From an uncultured Coriobacteriales bacterium (lineage in GTDB: Bacteria > Actinomycetota > Coriobacteriia > Coriobacteriales > Atopobiaceae), in NCBI GenBank assembly GCA_947305035.1, contig CAMZCV010000033.1, positions 1 to 8,798 on the forward strand: DNA of 8,798 nucleotides, written 5' to 3'. The position numbers were made by a program, and so were the translations under genes. Under the pieces are notes generated by a model. That model made no database searches. It was not told where the DNA came from and worked only from the letters and a program-made list of their open reading frames with translations. Position 1 is the first letter of the stretch; every line of letters starts with the position of its first letter. Of this stretch, positions 5,822 through 8,798 are shown one piece after another.

Positions 5822-6748
5822 ATGAAACGGTTTATCGGTTGTTTTTTGGTGCTCATGGTGCTGCCGCTCCTGCTGCTCGGCTGTTCCGCGACTAGCGGAA
5901 CGGAGAAGCGGATGTCCGTCGTCACGACGATTTTCCCGTTGTACGATTTCATGCGCGAGGTCGTCGGCGATGACGGCGACATCGAGCTCACCTGCCTGAT
6001 CGACAGCCGCGTTGACATGCACTCCTACTCCCCGTCGAGCCAGGACATCCTCGCCATCGCAGAGTGCGATGTGTTCATCTACGTGGGCGGGGAGTCCGAC
6101 GCGTGGGTGTCCGAGGTGCTCGAGCAGCACCCCAACGAGAACCGCGTGGTGATCCGGTGCTTCGACGTGCTCGACGGCTCGCTGATTGCAGAGGATGGCC
6201 CCGACGAGGACGAGTACGACGAGCACGTATGGCTTTCGTTGCGGAATGCCGCGCAGATGGTCGACGCCATCGCGGGGGTGCTCGGGCAGGTCAATCCGGA
6301 GCACGCCGACGCATACCGCACCAATGCTGAGGGCTATATCGCGCAGCTCGAGGAGCTCGACGCCCGCTTCGGGCAGGCGATCGCCGGTACGAGCAGGACG
6401 CTCCTCATCGCCGACCGTCACCCCTTCGCCTATCTGGCGCGCGACTACGACCTCGTGTGCTTCTCGGCGTTCTCCGGATGCTCTGCTGAGACGGAGGCGA
6501 GCTTCCAGGTGATCGCCGAGCTTGCGGATGCGCTCAACGAGAACAGCCTGACGCACATCTTCGTGATCGACGGCAACGATCCCAGGATCGCCCAGGCGAT
6601 CATCGTCCAGGCGGGAGCCGAAGGCGTCGAGGTGCTGAGCCTGAATTCCATGCAGGCGGTCACCGGCGGCGATATCGATGGGGGAGCGAGCTATCTCTCC
6701 CTGATGGAGGAGAACCTCAGGGTACTGGAAGAGGGGCTCTCATCATGA
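5822..6748 (+). CDS. znuA: Metal (probably zinc) ABC transporter substrate-binding lipoprotein
   Basis: This lipoprotein of 308 residues captures a divalent metal outside the membrane and delivers it to the permease encoded two genes downstream. It has a Sec signal with lipobox LLLGC (Cys21) and a cluster A-I binding-protein fold: VVTTIFPLYDF (33-43), H67 in DMHSY, H135 in DEHVWLS, H200 in DRHPFAYL and GCSAETEASF (219-228). Ahead of H135 is a strongly acidic loop (124-134) where zinc-specific ZnuA proteins often carry a His-rich one. The segment near residues 274-280 (SLNSMQA) offers no obvious carboxylate or His as a fourth ligand. AGGAGG lies 12 bases before the ATG, a long spacing, but an in-frame stop at 5816-5818 excludes an upstream start. 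It overlaps the ATPase gene by 4 bases (ATGA). Zinc is the likeliest metal; manganese cannot be excluded. Confidence 0.88.
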   Translation: MKRFIGCFLVLMVLPLLLLGCSATSGTEKRMSVVTTIFPLYDFMREVVGDDGDIELTCLIDSRVDMHSYSPSSQDILAIAECDVFIYVGGESDAWVSEVLEQHPNENRVVIRCFDVLDGSLIAEDGPDEDEYDEHVWLSLRNAAQMVDAIAGVLGQVNPEHADAYRTNAEGYIAQLEELDARFGQAIAGTSRTLLIADRHPFAYLARDYDLVCFSAFSGCSAETEASFQVIAELADALNENSLTHIFVIDGNDPRIAQAIIVQAGAEGVEVLSLNSMQAVTGGDIDGGASYLSLMEENLRVLEEGLSS

Positions 6749-7386
6749 TCGAATTCGTCGACGCGGGCATCGGATACCCGCATGCACCCGTGCTGGAGCA
6801 CGTCTCGCTCGCCATCGCCTCCGGCGACTACGTGGTCATCCATGGCGAGAACGGCTGCGGGAAGTCGACGCTCGTCAAGACGGCGCTCGGCATCGTCAAG
6901 CCGCTTTCGGGCGAGGTGCGCAACGCCTTCGCGCCGGCGGAGACCGGATACCTCACACAGCTCAATCCGCTGAGGTTCGACTTCCCCGCCACCTGCTCGG
7001 AGATCATCATGTCGGGCATACGGAGCAGGAGGCGTGCTGGCGCTTGCGCCAACGAGCCCGAGGAGTACATGTGGCTCGCGCTCGAGCGCATGGGCATCGA
7101 GGACCTGGAGCACGCAGACTACCGCAGGCTTTCCGGAGGACAGCGGCAGCGGGTCCTCATCGCCCGCGCCCTGGTCTCGGCGCAGAGCCTGCTCGTGCTG
7201 GACGAGCCGACCAACGAGCTTGATGCGCAGACCACGCAGGCGCTGTTCGCTCTGCTTAGACAGCTCAACGAGGGCGGGCTCACAGTCGTCATGGTGACGC
7301 ATGACAAGGGCGCGCTGCCGTATGCATCCCGGATGCTCCGCGTGGCCGATGGCGCGGTATCCGAGGATCGAGGTGGGGTGCGATGA
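6745..7386 (+). CDS. znuC: Metal (probably zinc) ABC transporter ATP-binding protein
   Basis: This cytoplasmic ATPase of 213 residues powers the metal importer. All nucleotide-binding motifs are present: Walker A GENGCGKST (34-42), Q-loop Gln72, signature LSGGQRQRV (129-137), Walker B LLVLDEP (149-155), D-loop NELD (157-160) and the switch His186. It is at the short end for the family, with little sequence after the H-loop. ATGA overlaps on both sides link it by translational coupling to the binding protein and to the permease. It is identified as the metal-type transporter mainly by these neighbours. Confidence 0.92.
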   Translation: MIEFVDAGIGYPHAPVLEHVSLAIASGDYVVIHGENGCGKSTLVKTALGIVKPLSGEVRNAFAPAETGYLTQLNPLRFDFPATCSEIIMSGIRSRRRAGACANEPEEYMWLALERMGIEDLEHADYRRLSGGQRQRVLIARALVSAQSLLVLDEPTNELDAQTTQALFALLRQLNEGGLTVVMVTHDKGALPYASRMLRVADGAVSEDRGGVR

Positions 7387-8225
7387 ACCCGTTCGAGATG
7401 CTCCCCGTCTATCTGGGCTACCCATTCGTGCAAGCGGCACTCGTCGTGGGAGTGCTGGTGGCGCTGTGCTGCTCGCTCTTCGGCGTCACCCTGTTGCTCA
7501 ACCACCAGTCGTTCCTCGGTGATTCGCTCTCGCATGTGGCGTTCGGCGCCATGGCTATCTCCGGCATGCTGCAGCTGACGAACAACCTCGTGCTGACGCT
7601 CGTCCTCACCGTTGCGTGCTCCATCCTCCTCATGAAGCGGGGAGGTTCCGGCAACGAGCAGGGCGATTCGTCGCTCGCCATGCTCTCGGTGGGTGCGCTC
7701 GCGCTGGGATATCTGCTCATGAACCTGTTCTCCAACTCGGCCAACGTGGCGGGAGACGTGTGCGGCGTGCTCTTCGGATCAACGTCGATCCTCACCCTCA
7801 CCACCGCCGATGTGGTGCTCAGCCTGGTGCTGGCCTTCGTGGTCATCGCGTTCTTCGTGCTGTTCTACCACAAGATCTTCCTCATCACCTTCGACGAGGA
7901 GTACGCCAAGGCGATTGGCCTTCCCGTGGAGGAGGTCGAAACCGCCATGGCGATCATCATGGCCGTCGTCATCGTGGTGTCTATGAACCTCGTGGGGGCG
8001 CTGCTCATCACCGCGCTCGTGGTGTTCCCGGCACGCTCTGCCATGCGCATCCACCATAGCTACAAGAGCGTGATGGTCTCATCGAGCATCATCTCGGTCG
8101 CCTGCGTGCTCGCGGGCATGCTCGTCGCCATCGTCGTGGGAACGCCCGTCGGAAGCACCATCATCGCGGTCGATGCCGCGGTGTACCTCGTCATCGCCAT
8201 CATCTGTCACGTGAGGAAGATCTGA
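7383..8225 (+). CDS. znuB: Metal (probably zinc) ABC transporter permease, ABC-3 family
   Basis: This membrane subunit of 280 residues forms the import channel, presumably as a homodimer. About seven to eight hydrophobic segments are visible (for example 15-39, 52-84, 98-118, 143-163, 187-214, 230-252, 255-276). Family features include GDSLSHVAFGA (46-56), FDEEYAKAIGLPV (170-182), a likely ATPase-coupling region, and VGALLITALVVFPA (204-217). The gene overlaps the ATPase gene by 4 bases and its TGA overlaps the next ATG by one base, so all four genes are likely to be translated from one message. Confidence 0.92.
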   Translation: MNPFEMLPVYLGYPFVQAALVVGVLVALCCSLFGVTLLLNHQSFLGDSLSHVAFGAMAISGMLQLTNNLVLTLVLTVACSILLMKRGGSGNEQGDSSLAMLSVGALALGYLLMNLFSNSANVAGDVCGVLFGSTSILTLTTADVVLSLVLAFVVIAFFVLFYHKIFLITFDEEYAKAIGLPVEEVETAMAIIMAVVIVVSMNLVGALLITALVVFPARSAMRIHHSYKSVMVSSSIISVACVLAGMLVAIVVGTPVGSTIIAVDAAVYLVIAIICHVRKI

Positions 8226-8722
8226 TGAAGAAGCTGCTTGTCTCGCTTGCCGTTCTCTGCGCGCTCGCAGGTTGCTCGAACGGTGCGGCTGCGCCCGCCG
8301 GTTCAGGCGAGGTTACGGAAGCGGACGTCGTCGAGGTGACGGAGGAGGCCGTGGAGAAAGAGCCCGTCGAGCATGTCGACGAGATCGATCTGACATCGAT
8401 GAGCCCGACGATGCTGTTCGCAGAGGTCGTCAATATGACCAGGACTCCCAAGCAATACGAGGGCGCCACCGTCACCCTGCGCGGCGGCCTCATGATTCTC
8501 ATGATCGACGAGTCTACGGGCGTGGGCTCGTATTCCTGCTATGTCGAGGATGCGACCAAATGCTGCCAGCGCGGCATCGGCTTCACCATCGACCGACCTC
8601 TGGAGGATACCTCCATCTTGGTCGAGGGCAACGAGGTGATCATCAGGGGCACGTTCGAGATCTACGAAGCTGGCGGGCACAATTTCGTGCGCATCGCCGA
8701 CTGCGACATCTGGCCCGTATAG
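8225..8722 (+). CDS. Small lipoprotein of the metal-uptake operon, function unknown
   Basis: This 165-residue predicted lipoprotein has a lysine start, a hydrophobic segment and the lipobox LAGC (Cys17). A Glu/Val-rich acidic linker (29-55) leads to a small domain of about 100 residues, mostly beta by appearance. It contains TPKQYEGATVTLRG (74-87), Cys105, adjacent Cys113-Cys114 in ATKCCQRGIGF, FEIYEAGG (144-151), His152 and Cys160. The CC motif resembles the one I remember from the DUF1980/YcgQ group of proteins linked to metal uptake, but that relation is from memory and weak. AGGAAG eight bases before the ATG lies inside the permease gene. The one-base overlap with the permease gene argues for a role in metal capture, hand-over or sensing at the cell surface, which is inferred from context only. 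Confidence 0.85.
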   Translation: MKKLLVSLAVLCALAGCSNGAAAPAGSGEVTEADVVEVTEEAVEKEPVEHVDEIDLTSMSPTMLFAEVVNMTRTPKQYEGATVTLRGGLMILMIDESTGVGSYSCYVEDATKCCQRGIGFTIDRPLEDTSILVEGNEVIIRGTFEIYEAGGHNFVRIADCDIWPV

Positions 8723-8727
8723 ATGAA

Positions 8728-8791
8728 CCGGCAGGTTGACAAATAACCTGCCCGCTTGTCGGCCCCGTGCTTGTCAACCTGTGAGTGCCGG
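8728..8791. repeat. Long-range inverted repeat competing with the terminator-like hairpin
   Basis: Bases 8732-8742 and 8771-8781 form a perfect 11-bp inverted repeat, and 8728-8733 also matches 8786-8791 as an inverted repeat. Together they could form one interrupted stem of about 15 pairs with a 6-base bulge. This uses the same left arm as the hairpin 8730-8752, so the two structures exclude each other. No gene is visible between here and the right edge. Confidence 0.5.
8730..8752 (+). terminator. Hairpin after the metal-uptake operon, possible terminator
   Basis: An 8-bp perfect stem (8730-8737 with 8745-8752) and a 7-base loop start eight bases after the last stop codon. It is not followed by a clear T-run. 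Its left arm can alternatively pair with a site 30 bases further on (see 8728-8791), so it may be half of a switch rather than a simple terminator. Confidence 0.45.
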
Positions 8792-8798
8792 GCGGATT

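Noticed and set aside
5750..6556. Minus-strand open frame of 268 codons opposite the binding protein
   Set aside because: It lacks any recognisable motif, covers the promoter region, and conflicts with a strongly supported lipoprotein gene.

Overview
The window looks like chromosomal DNA from a high-GC anaerobic bacterium, most likely an actinobacterium of the class Coriobacteriia (Eggerthellaceae-like). This is inferred from three things seen together: an indolepyruvate:ferredoxin oxidoreductase subunit (ferredoxin-based amino-acid fermentation), Tat-exported lipoproteins beginning MSAEMTRRNF, and a LuxR-type regulator whose HTH is carried on a multi-pass membrane domain, a design that is common in that group. 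No rRNA, tRNA, CRISPR array, transposase or phage gene was seen.

Layout. (1) 15-593 (+): iorB, the beta subunit of indolepyruvate oxidoreductase, possibly cut by the left edge; iorA would be expected just upstream, outside the window. (2) 594-815: a convergent gap holding a 79-bp double palindrome and a terminator-like hairpin. (3) 816-4643 (-): two tandem paralogous Tat-exported lipoprotein amidohydrolases of the YtcJ-like Amidohydrolase_3 family, each with its own leader and its own 3' hairpin. (4) 4777-5730 (-): a membrane-bound LuxR-family regulator directly upstream of, and co-oriented with, the hydrolase pair. (5) 5731-5821: a divergent promoter region with an imperfect palindrome. (6) 5822-8722 (+): a tightly overlapping four-gene operon for uptake of a divalent metal (probably zinc): substrate-binding lipoprotein, ATPase, ABC-3 permease and a small lipoprotein with conspicuous Cys residues. 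(7) 8723-8798: competing inverted repeats, probably the operon terminator.

How the parts fit together. The two hydrolase genes have almost the same promoter architecture. An 18-bp palindrome of consensus TTCrTAC-N4-GTAyGAA lies 107 and 108 bp upstream of their ATGs. Two further conserved blocks follow at identical spacing, and then a 50-bp leader that is identical in both copies although the coding sequence beside it has synonymous differences. The simplest reading is a small regulon: a membrane sensor-activator (LuxR type) switches on two cell-surface metallohydrolases that have diverged in their probable substrate-recognition regions. The substrate cannot be read from the sequence. This unit is the best candidate for an undescribed system in the window. 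The metal-uptake operon is conventional apart from its fourth gene and an unusual arrangement of presumed metal ligands in the binding protein.
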